Assembly: GCA_947472765.1 (NCBI GenBank)
Contig: CANJCM010000055.1
Span: forward strand, 1 to 32,534
From: Opitutia bacterium
GTDB taxonomy: Bacteria > Verrucomicrobiota > Verrucomicrobiia > Opitutales > Opitutaceae
DNA length: 32,534 bases
Reading direction: 5' to 3'
Of the stretch, positions 1 through 7,474 are shown piece after piece (the stretch's first letter is position 1; the number at the start of each line of letters is the position of its first letter). The position numbers were made by a program, and so were the translations under genes. Under the pieces are notes generated by a model. The model worked only from the letters and a program-made list of their open reading frames with translations. It searched no databases and was not told where the DNA came from.

Positions 1-246
1 CCCCGTAGGGATTGGACGCGAGTGATCTTCGTGCTGCTCCTGGTGCTCGCGCTGATTTGCTCCGCCATGGCGGGCTATGGCCTCGCCGCGAGCAAGACCC
101 GGAACTGGCTCCACATTCTCTGCTTTGCCGGGAGCCTGCTGCTTTCGATTTACGTCATCTTCGACCTCGAGTTTCCGCGCCGGGGATTCGTTCGCGTGGA
201 CCAATTCGACCAACTGCTCGTTCAGTTGCGCGCGACGTTGCAGTGA
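1..246 (+). CDS. DUF4239 (bestrophin-like) membrane protein, 3' end only
   Basis: The reading frame is open from the first base, so the start lies upstream of the window and about 81 C-terminal residues are visible. They hold two hydrophobic segments (VIFVLLLVLALICSAMAGYG and a second around LHILCFAGSLLLSIYVIF), followed by a tail with FPRRGFVRVDQFD. A 'DLE(F/Y)PR.G.(I/V)RVD.FD' tail after the last helix is typical of DUF4239 proteins, integral membrane proteins of unknown role that resemble bestrophin channels. The family assignment comes from recalled motifs. No function can be given. The next gene starts 251 bases downstream, so the two need not be co-transcribed. Confidence 0.7.
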   Translation, partial: PRRDWTRVIFVLLLVLALICSAMAGYGLAASKTRNWLHILCFAGSLLLSIYVIFDLEFPRRGFVRVDQFDQLLVQLRATLQ

Positions 247-497
247 TCCGGAGTTGGACAGGATGGCCGGAGGGGCCGGATTTTCTGCGCGGGGCGTTTA
301 GCTCCGGAATTTTGACCACGGAGCGCACGGAGTGGAAACAGGCCATTCCGGCTCTTCGCGTTCCCCGTGCGCCTTTGCCACTGCGCGCTTAATCCGAGGT
401 CACCGTTCCCTCTTTTCTACGCCGACGCAAATGGACCTCCGCAGGAAATTTGCTGTTCTTCCCGACTCGTTGAATCCTAGCTCTTCCTTCCCGCACC
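247..497. other. Intergenic region with two short repeat-word tracts
   Basis: No convincing gene is present. Positions 249-268 read, on the minus strand, as GCCATCCTGTCCAACTC, matching the ATCCTGTCC word tract found again near 27.1, 28.45 and 30.25 kb. Positions 315-335 hold a two-unit tract CACGGAGCG / CACGGAGTGG. A weak GGCC-rich hairpin around 263-277 followed by ATTTTCT could end transcription of the upstream gene. Confidence 0.4.
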
Positions 498-800
498 ATG
501 CACCAGCCGGCCAACCTTCAGCTTATCGGTCAGGAAGTCGCGATCGTCTGGGACGACGGCCGCGAAACCTACTTCGGCTTCGAAAAGCTCCGCGCTGCGT
601 CGCCGAGCGCCTCGAACCAGGGCGAGGGCGACATCCTCGGCAACCGCTATGGGGGTGATGGTCCGAAGACCTTCCCCGGCGTCGAGGTCGTGAGCTGGGA
701 ACGCATCGGCAACTACGCGATTCGTTTCGATTTCAGCGACGGCCACCGCACTGGACTCTACACGTTCGACTATCTCCGCCAGCTCGGCGGCATTTCCTGA
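498..800 (+). CDS. DUF971 domain protein (gamma-butyrobetaine hydroxylase-like N-terminal domain)
   Basis: A 100-residue protein consisting of one DUF971 domain. It has the pattern IVWDDGRETYFGFEKLR near residues 17-33 and ends with RFDFSDGHRTGLYTFDYLRQL, both typical of this family (the 'W.DG....l....LR' start and 'GI(Y/F)....LR.L' end). The same fold is the N-terminal domain of gamma-butyrobetaine hydroxylase; as a stand-alone protein it has no assigned reaction, although some members sit near iron-sulfur assembly genes. It lies 14 bases upstream of hisI on the same strand, so the two are probably one transcript. The ATG has no Shine-Dalgarno sequence; the preceding bases are CTTCCTTCCCGCACC. 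Confidence 0.85.
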   Translation: MHQPANLQLIGQEVAIVWDDGRETYFGFEKLRAASPSASNQGEGDILGNRYGGDGPKTFPGVEVVSWERIGNYAIRFDFSDGHRTGLYTFDYLRQLGGIS

Positions 801-814
801 CTCTCTTTGATCCC

Positions 815-1276
815 ATGAGCACCCTTTCCTTCCCTGCCCGCACGTCGACGGCCGAGATTGAACTCGGGACGCTGCTGCAACCGAAGTTCGGCCCGGACGG
901 GCTGATCCCGTGCATCACCTGCGACCACGTCACGAACGAGGTGCTGATGTTCGCGTTCATGAATGCCGAGTCGCTCGCGCACACGATCGCGACGAAGAAG
1001 GCCACGTATTGGAGCCGCTCCCGGAACAAGCTTTGGGTCAAAGGCGAGGAGTCCGGCAACACGATGCAGGTGAAGTCGCTGCGGGTCGATTGCGACCAGG
1101 ACGTGATCATGTTGCTGGTGGAGAGCGTCGGCGGTGCCGCGTGCCACAACGGCTACAAGTCGTGTTTCTATCGCGCGCTGACGGCGGAGGCGAAGGCCGG
1201 GGATCCCACGTCGATGAAGCTCGAGTTCGCGGCGCAGCGGTTGTTCGACCCGGCGACGGTGTACAAGAAGAAGTGA
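815..1276 (+). CDS. hisI: Phosphoribosyl-AMP cyclohydrolase
   Basis: The 153-residue product should open the purine ring of phosphoribosyl-AMP, the third step of histidine synthesis, in the cytoplasm. Seen in the sequence: FMNAESL (residues 48-54), WSRSRNKLWVKGEESGN (66-82), the metal site VDCDQD (91-96), and ACHNGYKSCFYR (109-120). The cysteines at 93, 110 and 117 match the zinc-binding cysteines known for the family, and the aspartates at 92, 94 and 96 the magnesium site. There is no HisE (pyrophosphohydrolase) domain, so that activity must be encoded elsewhere. It follows the DUF971 gene by 14 bases. Its 3' end faces lpxA, with a pair of palindromic repeats between them. Confidence 0.96.
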   Translation: MSTLSFPARTSTAEIELGTLLQPKFGPDGLIPCITCDHVTNEVLMFAFMNAESLAHTIATKKATYWSRSRNKLWVKGEESGNTMQVKSLRVDCDQDVIMLLVESVGGAACHNGYKSCFYRALTAEAKAGDPTSMKLEFAAQRLFDPATVYKKK

Positions 1277-1292
1277 AATCCTAGGCCTGGCC

Positions 1293-1366
1293 ATGGAGGG
1301 CGGGTGCCCACACCCGCCAAGACGCCTAAGGCAACGCCGCGGCCGGTGGGGGCACCGGCCCTCCAT
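1293..1366. repeat. Inverted pair of 26-bp palindromic elements (family 1)
   Basis: A forward copy at 1293-1318 and an inverted copy at 1341-1366. Each starts with ATGGAG and contains an 8-bp stem around a 4-nt loop. The forward stem is GGCGGGTG with CACCCGCC; the other is GGCCGGTG with CACCGGCC, so both sides of the stem changed together. The pair sits exactly between the convergent ends of hisI and lpxA and may act as a processing or termination structure for both. Confidence 0.85.
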
Positions 1367-1398
1367 CGGAAAAGCGGCGCTTCCGCCCGCCGGATTGA

Positions 1399-2187
1399 CT
1401 ACCGCGAACCGGGGGCGAGTCCGCGTTCGCTGCCGCGGGCAAACTCGAGCACGAGCTTGAACTCGGCGCTGCCGGCCTCGGCATGCGCGCCGATCTTCTC
1501 CAGCGCCTGCGTCCGGTTGAGCCCGTCGCGATACAGCACGCGGTGGAGTTGTTTCACCCGATCGATTTGATCCGCGGAAAATCCGTGCCGCTCCAATCCG
1601 ACCTTGTTGATCGCGCGCACCTCGGCCGGCGTGCCGTCCGCGATGAAGAACGGCGGCAAATCCTGCACGAGCTTGGCCGTCGCCGAGAGCATGGAATAGG
1701 CGCCCAGCCGGCAAAACTGATGCACACCGCCGTAGCCGCCGATCACGACGTGATCCGAGACGTGCACATGGCCGGCGAGCACGGCGCCGTTGCTCATGAT
1801 GATGTGACTGCCGAGCACGCAGTCATGCGCGATGTGGCAGGTTGCGAGCAGGACGTTGTCCGAGCCGACGCGCGTGACATCGCCGTCATTGGTCGCGCAA
1901 TGGACCGTGACGTATTCGCGGAAGACATTCCGGTCGCCAATGCGGAGGCCGGGGTTGCCGCCCTTGAATTTCAGGTCCTGCGTCTTCCCGCCGATGCACG
2001 CGTAAGGGAAAATCTCGCAACTGCGACCGAGGACCGTGTTGCCCTCGACCGACGCGTGATGATGGAGGCGCGTCCCCTCTCCGAGTGTAACGGCCCCGCC
2101 GACGTAGGCATAGGCGCCCACCTCGACCCCGGCGCCAAGCTGCGCGCCCGGTTCGATGATCGCCGTCGCGTGGATCTTCGCCGCCAT
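1399..2187 (-). CDS. lpxA: UDP-N-acetylglucosamine acyltransferase (lipid A synthesis)
   Basis: The 262-residue product transfers an acyl chain from acyl carrier protein to UDP-GlcNAc, the first step of lipid A synthesis. The N-terminal two thirds consists of hexapeptide repeats of the left-handed beta-helix (IHATAIIEPGAQLGAGVEVG onward). CHIAHDC at 117-123 supplies the catalytic histidine H121 (E. coli H125). The C-terminal part, with GTPAEVRAINKVGLERHGF, is the usual helical domain. Length is normal. The ATG lies 4 bases after the stop of lpxC-fabZ, so the two are co-transcribed and probably translationally coupled. It is one of the few genes here with a GAGG motif before the start. Confidence 0.97.
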   Translation of the reverse strand: MAAKIHATAIIEPGAQLGAGVEVGAYAYVGGAVTLGEGTRLHHHASVEGNTVLGRSCEIFPYACIGGKTQDLKFKGGNPGLRIGDRNVFREYVTVHCATNDGDVTRVGSDNVLLATCHIAHDCVLGSHIIMSNGAVLAGHVHVSDHVVIGGYGGVHQFCRLGAYSMLSATAKLVQDLPPFFIADGTPAEVRAINKVGLERHGFSADQIDRVKQLHRVLYRDGLNRTQALEKIGAHAEAGSAEFKLVLEFARGSERGLAPGSR

Positions 2188-2191
2188 ACCC

Positions 2192-3523
2192 TCAGTTGAC
2201 CTCGGAGTTGTCGACGAGCGCGAACATCAGGTCGGCGGAAGACGTCACCTGGCCGTTCACCGTGCACTCGCCCTCGGCCATGCCGATCTTGTTGCCCCGG
2301 CTCTTCGTCATGCGGACATGGATCATGAGCTGATCGCCGGGGCGCACGGCGCGGCGGAACTTCACCTTGTCGCAGCTCATGAAGAGGGCGGTTTTGCCCT
2401 CGGTGGACATGCGCCGCATCATGAGAACGCCGGCCGCCTGAGCCATCGCCTCGATCTGGAGCACGCCGGGCATGACGGGATTTCCCGGGTAGTGGCCTTG
2501 GAAGTAGGGTTCGTTGAACGAGACATTCTTCAACGCCGTCAATTCGTCCGCGCCCTTCAATTCGACGACGCGGTCGAGCATCAGGAATGGATAACGATGC
2601 GGCAGGGCCTCGAGGATGCCGCGAATGTCGATGGAAGTCTCCTCGACCGCCGGGTCAGCCGCGGCGCGTTCCTTCTTCTTCGGCGCGTCCTTGCGCGCCT
2701 GCAGCTTCGCGAAGAGCAGCTTCGTCAGTTCGGCGTTGATCGCGTGGCCGGGGCGCGTCGCGACGATGTGGGCCTTCAACGGCAGCCCGAGGAGCATGAC
2801 GTCCCCGATGATATCGAGCATCTTGTGCCGGACGAACTCGTCTTTGAACCGCAGCGGTTCCTTCGAGATGATCTTGTCGCCCCGGATGACAACCGCGCAG
2901 TCGAGTGAGCCGCCGCGAATCTTGCCGAGCTTCAGCAATTCCTCGATGTCCTCGTAGATCGTAAACGTCCGCGCCGCCGCGATCTCGTTGGTGTAACTCT
3001 CCGGATCGATCGTCAGGGAGAGGAACTGGGTGTGGATCCCGCGATCGTCGGCCGACGTGCACGAAATCTTAAATTCCTCGGACGGCAGCGCGATGATCGA
3101 CGAGTTGCCGCGGGTCACGGAAATCGGCGCATCGAGATGGAAGTACACCCGCTCCGCGTCCTGCTCGACCGGCTTGCCCTGCTGGATCAACGCCACGAAC
3201 GGCCGCGCCGAACCGTCCATGATCGGCGGCTCGGAGGCGTCCATCTCCACGATCACGTTGTCGACGCCGCATCCATGCAGCGCGCTGAGGACGTGTTCGA
3301 CGGTGTGAATCTTGGCGTGACCGGACTGGATGGTCGTCGCCCGGACGAGGTCCGTGACCTGGTCGACCCGCGGCCGCAATTCCGGCTCACCGCTGAGGTC
3401 CATTCGTTTGAACACGATGCCGGTGTTCGCCGGCGCGGGCTTCATGGTCAGGGTGACGGCATCTCCGGTGTGGAGGGCGCTGCCCTTGATGGAGACCTCG
3501 CGCGCGAGGGTGCGTTGTTTCAT
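2192..3523 (-). CDS. lpxC-fabZ: Bifunctional UDP-3-O-acyl-GlcNAc deacetylase / (3R)-hydroxyacyl-ACP dehydratase
   Basis: A 443-residue fusion. Residues 1-275 are LpxC, the zinc deacetylase that commits to lipid A: SALHTGD (15-21), zinc-site TVEHVLSAL (74-82, H77), HKMLD (H233, D237) and catalytic-site H260. Residues 295-443 are FabZ, which dehydrates hydroxyacyl-ACP in fatty acid elongation: [13 protein letters not shown] (307-319) and [17 protein letters not shown] with H344 and E358. A Lys/Ala-rich linker (276-292) joins them. All expected catalytic residues are present. Such fusions are known in Bacteroidota and related lineages. The frame stays open upstream to 3772 but would overlap efp; the ATG at 3523 ([14 protein letters not shown]) fits the family start. 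lpxA follows after 4 bases; lpxD is not in this cluster. Confidence 0.96.
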   Translation of the reverse strand: MKQRTLAREVSIKGSALHTGDAVTLTMKPAPANTGIVFKRMDLSGEPELRPRVDQVTDLVRATTIQSGHAKIHTVEHVLSALHGCGVDNVIVEMDASEPPIMDGSARPFVALIQQGKPVEQDAERVYFHLDAPISVTRGNSSIIALPSEEFKISCTSADDRGIHTQFLSLTIDPESYTNEIAAARTFTIYEDIEELLKLGKIRGGSLDCAVVIRGDKIISKEPLRFKDEFVRHKMLDIIGDVMLLGLPLKAHIVATRPGHAINAELTKLLFAKLQARKDAPKKKERAAADPAVEETSIDIRGILEALPHRYPFLMLDRVVELKGADELTALKNVSFNEPYFQGHYPGNPVMPGVLQIEAMAQAAGVLMMRRMSTEGKTALFMSCDKVKFRRAVRPGDQLMIHVRMTKSRGNKIGMAEGECTVNGQVTSSADLMFALVDNSEVN

Positions 3524-3614
3524 TGGCTGACCGCACTTTCGACAGCGGGCGACACCCAGCGCAAGCGCGGAGATGGGCGGAGGTGGTGGTCGCGGTTCCG
3601 AGCCAGTCTGCGGC

Positions 3615-3644
3615 TTGACACTCGCGAGGACGCTTCCCCACTCT
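3615..3644 (+). promoter_or_regulatory. Possible promoter for efp
   Basis: A perfect TTGACA at 3615-3620 is followed after 18 bases by CACTCT (3639-3644), a poor -10 match. It lies in the 168-bp gap between the divergent lpxC-fabZ and efp genes, 48 bases before the efp start. The -35 match is good but the -10 is weak, so this is only a suggestion. Confidence 0.35.
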
Positions 3645-3691
3645 GGACCCTTTCTCGCTCCAAAACAGCCAGCCCGCAACGTCCTCCTGTC

Positions 3692-4249
3692 ATGCCCGCA
3701 GCCAACGATATTCGCAAAGGCCAAGTGATTAAGTTCAACGGCGAGCCGCATCTCGTCATGGAAACCCAGCACCGCACGCCGGGAAATTTGCGGGCGTTCG
3801 TGCAGATCAAGATGCGCAATCTTCGCTACGGCAAGGCCCTCGACCAGCGCTTCGCGTCGACGGACACCATCGAAGTGCTCCCGACGGATCGTCGCACGCT
3901 CGAGTTCAGCTACGCGGATCGCGAAACTTACTCGTTCATGGATCCGGACACGTTCGAGCAGATCGACATCACGGCGACGCAGCTTGGTGACGTGACCAAC
4001 TATCTCGCCGCCGGCGGCAAAGTGGACGTCCTCTTCGTCGACGAGCGCCCGCTCTCCGTCGACCTCCCTTCCACCGTCGCGCTCAAGATCGTCGAATCCG
4101 CCGATGGCGTGAAAGGCGACACCGCGAGCAACGTGCAGAAGCCGGCCAAGCTCGAGACCGGCATGATCGTGCAGGTCCCGCTCTTCATCAAGGCCGGGGA
4201 AGTCATCAAGGTCAGCACGGTGGATGGCTCGTATCTCGGCCGCGTCTGA
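3692..4249 (+). CDS. efp: Translation elongation factor P
   Basis: The 185-residue product should relieve ribosome stalling at consecutive prolines. Three domains are visible: N-terminal KOW-like (1-63), the central OB fold, and the C-terminal OB fold with the family signature [22 protein letters not shown]. The start [17 protein letters not shown] matches family N-termini; the frame is open far upstream but only antisense to lpxC-fabZ. The tip of the domain-I loop, where E. coli carries the modified Lys34 in PGKGQAF, reads PGNLRAF, placing Asn32 at that position. It is therefore neither the Lys (EpmA) type nor the Arg (EarP) type. No modification gene is nearby. Confidence 0.96.
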   Translation: MPAANDIRKGQVIKFNGEPHLVMETQHRTPGNLRAFVQIKMRNLRYGKALDQRFASTDTIEVLPTDRRTLEFSYADRETYSFMDPDTFEQIDITATQLGDVTNYLAAGGKVDVLFVDERPLSVDLPSTVALKIVESADGVKGDTASNVQKPAKLETGMIVQVPLFIKAGEVIKVSTVDGSYLGRV

Positions 4250-4410
4250 CGCCAGCCGAACGAAGGATCGGACTCTGTCGCAACCGTCCTGCTGGCGGCT
4301 GCGAGGCTAACTGATCGTGTGATTGCCCCGTCATTTCTGAGCGCGCGCGAAGAATGATCGGCTGAGCTGACGGCGTGGCACCCGGCGCGCCCGGCTGTCC
4401 ACGCACTGGC

Positions 4411-5988
4411 TTACTTCCAAGCCCGAACGGTTGCCTCCGGATGCGTCTGGCACTTCCAGATTTTCGGGTCGTCGTCGGACCGCACCATCTTCGCATCACA
4501 TTTCGGACAGCTCGGCGTCGTGTAGTCGCCGACGGAAAATTGCTGCAGCAACTCCGCCCTGACTGGCGGCGGCAGCGCGTTCACCTTCTCCAGCAGCAGA
4601 TCGCCGGAGATCAGAGTGATGTGCTTCTCCTCGGCGAAGTCGCGAGCGGCCACGTTGAACTTGCCTGTGGTCACGACATACCCGCGACGGATGTCCTCGG
4701 TCGTGAGCACCGCGAACAACTCCTGGATGCGGGTCACGTCGACGAGTCCCATCGGATGCGCGAGGCATTGGACGAGCGCGAACGGCCGGGCCTCGCCCTT
4801 CCAGGAAATCTTGATGTGCACGGCGCTGTCCGGGCCGGCTTTGGTCCTGACCGCCACGACGCCGGTCCTGCTATAATAAGCAGCGACCAGTTCTTCGAAG
4901 CGCTTCCACTCGAGACTGGCAAGGAGCTCCGCCGGAACCATCGCACCCTCGCTGGCCGCCGGCGCGAAGCTGAAAGGGGGCCGCGAAACGGCGGAGGCGG
5001 CGAGCTCAAGCTGGCGCTGATTCCGCCGCCAAATCAAAAAGCCCGCACCCGCACCGATGATGATGGCGGCAAAGAGGTAGGTGCGTCCGGTGAAGATGAC
5101 CTCCTTGGGCTCGGGAAAATCGGGATCAGCCGACTGACGCTTGGTTGCGACCTTCTTGGCCGTGCCCTTGGCCGGCTCGGCCGTGGGCGCGACGTCAGGC
5201 CCGTCCGGACGATCAACCGGCGTCGGCTCGGCGGCGAGCGGCGACGGGGCGGATGATGCGACGGCGGTCGCCGGGGACGCGGCCGATTCCGGGACCTTGT
5301 CCACCGCTGGAGTCACGGGGTCCGCCTTCGGAGCGACCGGAGCGGTCGGGGGCGTATCGGTCGCCGCGACCGGAAAAACCGACTTCTGGGTCGGCGCACC
5401 AGCCGCGGGCGTCGCGGCCACCGGAGCTGCCGACGGCTCGCTCCTCGGAGCGGGACGTGAACCACCGGCGGAAGGAGGCCGGACCGACTTGATGGCGAGC
5501 TGCGGTTCCGCTGGCGCGGCGGGAGCGGGCGCAGCGACATCGGTCGAACCCGCGGCAACCGGGGCGGGCGCAGGAGCGCCCGCGGGGGCGACCGGTGGCG
5601 ATTGGGGCGCGACGCTCCCCGCGTTTGGTGTCGGGTCGCCCGTGACAGTCACAGGGTTCGCGGCTGACGTCGGGGCCGCGGCAGGTGCAGCCGCTGGCGC
5701 CGGGGTCGGCACCGCGGGGGGAGCCGCGCGGCGGGCCCCAAAGTCGGGTGCAACATTGTCGGCCTCGACGACAATTCCGTTGCGCAGCACCACGCGCTCG
5801 CGCGCAAAGAGAATGACCTCACGACCGCCGGCCGCGAGCTGACTCTTGGGCTCGCCCAGTTTGTCGAGCAACTGTTCACGCGTCAGCCCGAGCAGCGGCG
5901 ACTTCTCGGCTGCGAACAGGGCGGCGGCGGAGAGCAGCACCATCGCGCATCCCACCCTCACGCCTCTGGCTAACGTGTATGCCGTCAT
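4411..5988 (-). CDS. Membrane-anchored protein with degenerate Mrr-like nuclease domain and zinc ribbon
   Basis: A 525-residue protein of unusual layout. Residues 1-27 are a signal-like hydrophobic N-terminus. Residues 31-80 form a small domain with LTREQLLDKLGEP, as in SmpA/OmlA-type outer-membrane-assembly proteins. Residues 85-290 are a Pro/Ala/Thr linker. A transmembrane helix (304-320) is followed by RRNQR, which places the C-terminus in the cytoplasm. Residues 355-482 resemble the Mrr_cat restriction-endonuclease fold (FEELVAAYY, then GPDSAVHI and ALVQCL). The usual metal-binding Asp is H391 and the Lys of QxK is L409, so cleavage is unlikely. C494, C497, C513 and H516 form a zinc-ribbon-like end. 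It may sense or bind nucleic acid at the membrane; function unknown. A start at M16 is possible. Confidence 0.75.
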   Translation of the reverse strand: MTAYTLARGVRVGCAMVLLSAAALFAAEKSPLLGLTREQLLDKLGEPKSQLAAGGREVILFARERVVLRNGIVVEADNVAPDFGARRAAPPAVPTPAPAAAPAAAPTSAANPVTVTGDPTPNAGSVAPQSPPVAPAGAPAPAPVAAGSTDVAAPAPAAPAEPQLAIKSVRPPSAGGSRPAPRSEPSAAPVAATPAAGAPTQKSVFPVAATDTPPTAPVAPKADPVTPAVDKVPESAASPATAVASSAPSPLAAEPTPVDRPDGPDVAPTAEPAKGTAKKVATKRQSADPDFPEPKEVIFTGRTYLFAAIIIGAGAGFLIWRRNQRQLELAASAVSRPPFSFAPAASEGAMVPAELLASLEWKRFEELVAAYYSRTGVVAVRTKAGPDSAVHIKISWKGEARPFALVQCLAHPMGLVDVTRIQELFAVLTTEDIRRGYVVTTGKFNVAARDFAEEKHITLISGDLLLEKVNALPPPVRAELLQQFSVGDYTTPSCPKCDAKMVRSDDDPKIWKCQTHPEATVRAWK

Positions 5989-6092
5989 TCCAAAAAAATC
6001 TTTGCGGCAACGCAATCGGCACAGCAATGCCGAACTTAGCGCGCACACCTCGACAGGTGCGTTCAGGCTGGAGCTGACTGAGTCCGGCCGAT

Positions 6093-7340
6093 TCACGCGA
6101 CACGCGCCCAAAGCACCTTGAGATAACGACTCTCGAGACAGTTCGAGAACACGGGATGATCCGGTCCAGGACCGGTGCGATCGAAGAACTGCAGCCGGCG
6201 ATCCTGCCGGTGCGCCGCCTTGATCACGTGGGCCTCGAAGTCCTCGAGCGAGAGCAGGCCGGAGCACGAGCAGGTGACGAAAATCCCGCCCGGCTTCACC
6301 AGCGAGATCGCGAGCAGGTTCAAGTCCTCGTACTTCTGCCGGCCTTCCCAATTGCCGTGGGCATCGCGGGTGAAAATGAACTTTGGCGGATCGAGCACGA
6401 CGACGTCCCACTTCTCCCCGTTGCTCTGCATCTGTCGCGCATAGGCGAAGGCGTCGGCATGCACGAATTTCAGCCGGGCCTGGTTGAGGTTCGAGTTGCG
6501 CTTCGCCTGGGCGAGCGCGACCTCATCGAGATCGACGGCCGTCACCTCCTCCGTGCCACCGGTGACCTTGGCGTTGAGTGAAAAGCCGCCGGTGTAGCAG
6601 CACAGATCGAGCACCCGCGCACCCTTCGTAAACCGAGAGAGGGCGCGGCGGTTGTCGCGTTGATCGCAGAAGAACCCCGTCTTGTGACCCTCGGCGAAGT
6701 CCACCTCGTAACGGATGCCGTGCTCGGTGATCTTCACCAGCCGCGGCGCCGCCGTGTTGGTGGCGTTGAACATCGACGGCTTGATCCCTTCGAGACTGCC
6801 GAGGTCGTGATCAACATGCACCCGGGCGAACTTCGTGCCGCACAGTTCGTGCAGCAGCGGCAACCATCCAGGCAGGCGCTGCGCGATGCCGAGACTGTGG
6901 ACCTCGCACAGCAGCACGTCGCCGTACCGATCAATCATCAGGCCGCTGAGGCCGTCACCATCCGAGTTGATCAGCCGGTAGGCGTCGGTGACGGCATCGA
7001 GTTGGAAGAGATCCCGGCGCAGGGCGACGGCGCGACGGATGGCTCCTTCAAAATACGATTCCGCCACCGGCTCGGTGGAGTGGCATACGACGCGGAGCGG
7101 AATCTTCGCGCGGGGATTGAAGAGTCCGCCGCCTGCGAGGTTGCCGTTCTTGTCGTAGACGTTGACGAAGTCACCGGGACGGGCGTCGGACGAAACCTGG
7201 CCGAGCAGCCGCGGGAAGATCGCAGGCTGGAAGGTGAAATATTTCAACTGCGCCCACGGCTTGGGCCACGCGGAGCGATCGATCGGCGGCACCGGGGCGG
7301 AGGGCCGCGACGGCTGCGCGAAGGGCGTGGATTCGGTCAT
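6093..7340 (-). CDS. Class I SAM-dependent RNA methyltransferase, RlmI/YccW family
   Basis: The 415-residue product probably methylates a cytosine in 23S rRNA (RlmI makes m5C1962 in E. coli). The N-terminal part (about 30-110) is PUA-like with GDFVNVYDKNGNLAGGGLFNP; a middle domain has INSDGDGLSGLMIDRYGD. The methyltransferase domain has KTGFFCDQRDNRR, motif I VLDLCCYTGGFSLNA, an acidic AVDLDEVAL, motif IV VLDPPKF and the cysteine-bearing TCSCSG. The catalytic cysteine is within that last motif. The N-terminus carries about 25 extra residues. It follows the Mrr-like gene on the same strand with a 104-bp gap. The exact target nucleotide is inferred only from the family. Confidence 0.88.
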   Translation of the reverse strand: MTESTPFAQPSRPSAPVPPIDRSAWPKPWAQLKYFTFQPAIFPRLLGQVSSDARPGDFVNVYDKNGNLAGGGLFNPRAKIPLRVVCHSTEPVAESYFEGAIRRAVALRRDLFQLDAVTDAYRLINSDGDGLSGLMIDRYGDVLLCEVHSLGIAQRLPGWLPLLHELCGTKFARVHVDHDLGSLEGIKPSMFNATNTAAPRLVKITEHGIRYEVDFAEGHKTGFFCDQRDNRRALSRFTKGARVLDLCCYTGGFSLNAKVTGGTEEVTAVDLDEVALAQAKRNSNLNQARLKFVHADAFAYARQMQSNGEKWDVVVLDPPKFIFTRDAHGNWEGRQKYEDLNLLAISLVKPGGIFVTCSCSGLLSLEDFEAHVIKAAHRQDRRLQFFDRTGPGPDHPVFSNCLESRYLKVLWARVA

Positions 7341-7411
7341 GGCTGCACAAGGGACGAGCCCCGCGTGGCGGGCAATTTTTTTGACGTCGGGATCGAGCCG
7401 CGTACCGGGAC

Positions 7412-7438
7412 AAAAAAGGCCGGCCCAGAAGGCCGGCC
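7412..7438 (-). terminator. Intrinsic terminator after the pyrimidine phosphorylase gene
   Basis: Read on the minus strand, two GGCCGGCC blocks (7438-7431 and 7425-7418) enclose a 5-nt loop and form an 8-bp all-GC stem, followed directly by six Ts (7417-7412). It lies 37 bases beyond the stop at 7475 and upstream of the methyltransferase gene, so it separates the two transcripts. Confidence 0.88.
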
Positions 7439-7474
7439 CGAAAACTCATCCCAAGAAAATCGCGCAGCGATTTC

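Noticed and set aside
4250-4410. Hairpin GCCAGC/GCTGGC between efp and the Mrr-like gene as a terminator
   Set aside because: The stem is only 6 bp with a loop of about 34 bases and no T-run.
4411-5988. Active type IV restriction enzyme of a defence system
   Set aside because: The catalytic Asp and Lys are replaced, the protein is membrane-anchored with an exported N-terminal part, and the neighbours are housekeeping genes.
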